Positions 63,401 through 64,000 of a stretch of 64,000 bases of DNA are shown here, piece after piece (positions within the stretch are counted from its first letter, which is position 1; every line of letters begins with the position of its first letter). Source of the stretch: Toxotes chatareus (taxonomy: Eukaryota > Chordata > Actinopteri > Toxotidae); assembly GCA_016801885.1 (NCBI GenBank), contig CM028884.1:12353711-12417710 (forward strand), written 5' to 3'. The translations under genes and the position numbers were made by a program. The notes beneath the pieces were generated by a model. That model was not told where the DNA came from. It saw only the letters and a program-made list of their open reading frames with translations, and ran no database searches.

Positions 63401-64000
63401 AGGTGACAGACATAATTTATCTGACCAGGTATGCAAGAACTCTGTTGGATGTGTAAACAGGAGTCAAGCCAAAAGCGTTTGTTTCTGTCCGGAGGACGAG
63501 GAGGCTAGTTCTCTGTCTTTTGAAAACAAAGAAGAAGAGCACCTTGAAGGCGATACCTACAATTGTTCAGCCGACCTGTTCGGTAGCTCGCTCATGAGCG
63601 ACATGAACACAAAGACTCTCAGCATGGATGCAGAAACTGTCAGGATGACCACAGAAGCTTGCCCACTGCATTACAATCAGCACCTTAGGAGTGAAAATGC
63701 TAATGTTGCATATTCAACACCAAACAAACCAAAACTGAAAACTAATAAATGCATTAACAGAGACAGTCTAATTCCACCAGGCACACAGGAGCTTGACTTT
63801 ATCCCTCCCTCTCAGTCCACCCCAATTGTAAAGCGAGCTGTTTTGTCAGGGTCACCTGCCTCCTCATACCCCTCCTTGACAGTAGGTGAATTCACCTCAC
63901 AAGAAGACAGTCAAGATTTGTGTGCTTTTTACAGTAATCTGCCTGAAGTGGACAGTAGGAAGAGGAACCACAGGTTTACCCCAAAAAGGCGGTTCTGGAA
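60465..64000 (+). CDS. ddias: DNA damage-induced apoptosis suppressor (DDIAS/noxin), 5' part
   Basis: Anti-apoptotic protein induced by DNA damage, with an RPA1-like OB/zinc-ribbon N-terminus. Exons: 60465-60586, 60942-61103, 61413-61521, 61950-62260, then 62729 to the window edge, still open; about 680 residues are seen. The zinc ribbon is split across exons 1-2 (CCKGC then CSKCG). The OB-fold follows (YRLSLKVTRDRCIFGITVFG, CLNPFFGIHASGLQR). The last, large exon is Ser-rich and disordered, with short family blocks WEDLPFSESLTEF, SADLFG and LDFIPPSQSTPI that identify DDIAS. No frameshift is seen. The stop lies beyond 64000. The start is the first ATG after a short upstream frame and matches the family's N-terminus. 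Confidence 0.88.

Noticed and set aside
1..64000. CRISPR arrays, tRNA or rRNA genes
   Set aside because: No spaced direct repeats, cloverleaf with A/B boxes or rRNA-like sequence was recognised; the window is eukaryotic.

Overview
The window comes from a vertebrate nuclear genome, almost certainly a teleost fish. Genes are split into many small GT-AG exons. Dinucleotide microsatellites, a fish-type L2-like LINE, a Tc1-like element and retroviral debris lie between them. The gene families match teleost gene content. I built all exon models by hand from splice signals, reading phase and family resemblance; no search or transcript data was available.

Layout, left to right. (1) 0.1-2.4 kb: broken endogenous-retrovirus gag debris on the minus strand. 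(2) 3.7-6.3 kb, plus: the last five exons of the palmitoyltransferase zdhhc7. (3) 10.3-22.6 kb, plus: two tandem copies of the shelterin gene terf2 (copy A complete, copy B lacking part of the hinge), with a dead fragment of the neighbouring nip7 gene between them. (4) 23.1-25.1 kb, minus: the ribosome-biogenesis gene nip7, with one apparent frameshifting base in exon 2. (5) 25.2-28.2 kb, plus: a cdc42se2-type CDC42 effector, head-to-head with nip7. (6) 33.3-38.7 kb, minus: a short interferon regulatory factor of the IRF1/2/11 group with a Tc1 remnant in an intron. (7) 41.0-55.9 kb, minus: three tandem class I cytokine receptor genes resembling IL-4 receptor alpha. Copy 1 carries an L2-like LINE in an intron. 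Copy 2 is a chimera of copies 1 and 3 without a membrane segment. Copy 3 has a truncated cytoplasmic tail. (8) 57.0-59.5 kb, plus: a nine-exon gene for a 180-residue protein I do not recognise. (9) 60.5-64.0 kb, plus: ddias, running off the right edge.

Two parts of the window are clearly evolving by duplication. In the terf2 block, a unit of about 6.8 kb (terf2 plus the 3' end of nip7) was duplicated. Copy B then lost exons 9-10 and the exon 8 donor, but the exons it keeps still join in frame. In the receptor block, copies 1, 2 and 3 have the structure expected if a segment running from inside copy 3 to inside copy 1 was tandemly duplicated. The junction gene, copy 2, is open for 346 codons and is predicted to be secreted, so it could act as a soluble decoy.

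Functionally the window mixes housekeeping and telomere genes (nip7, terf2, ddias, zdhhc7, cdc42se2) with an immune segment (IRF plus IL-4R-like receptors).
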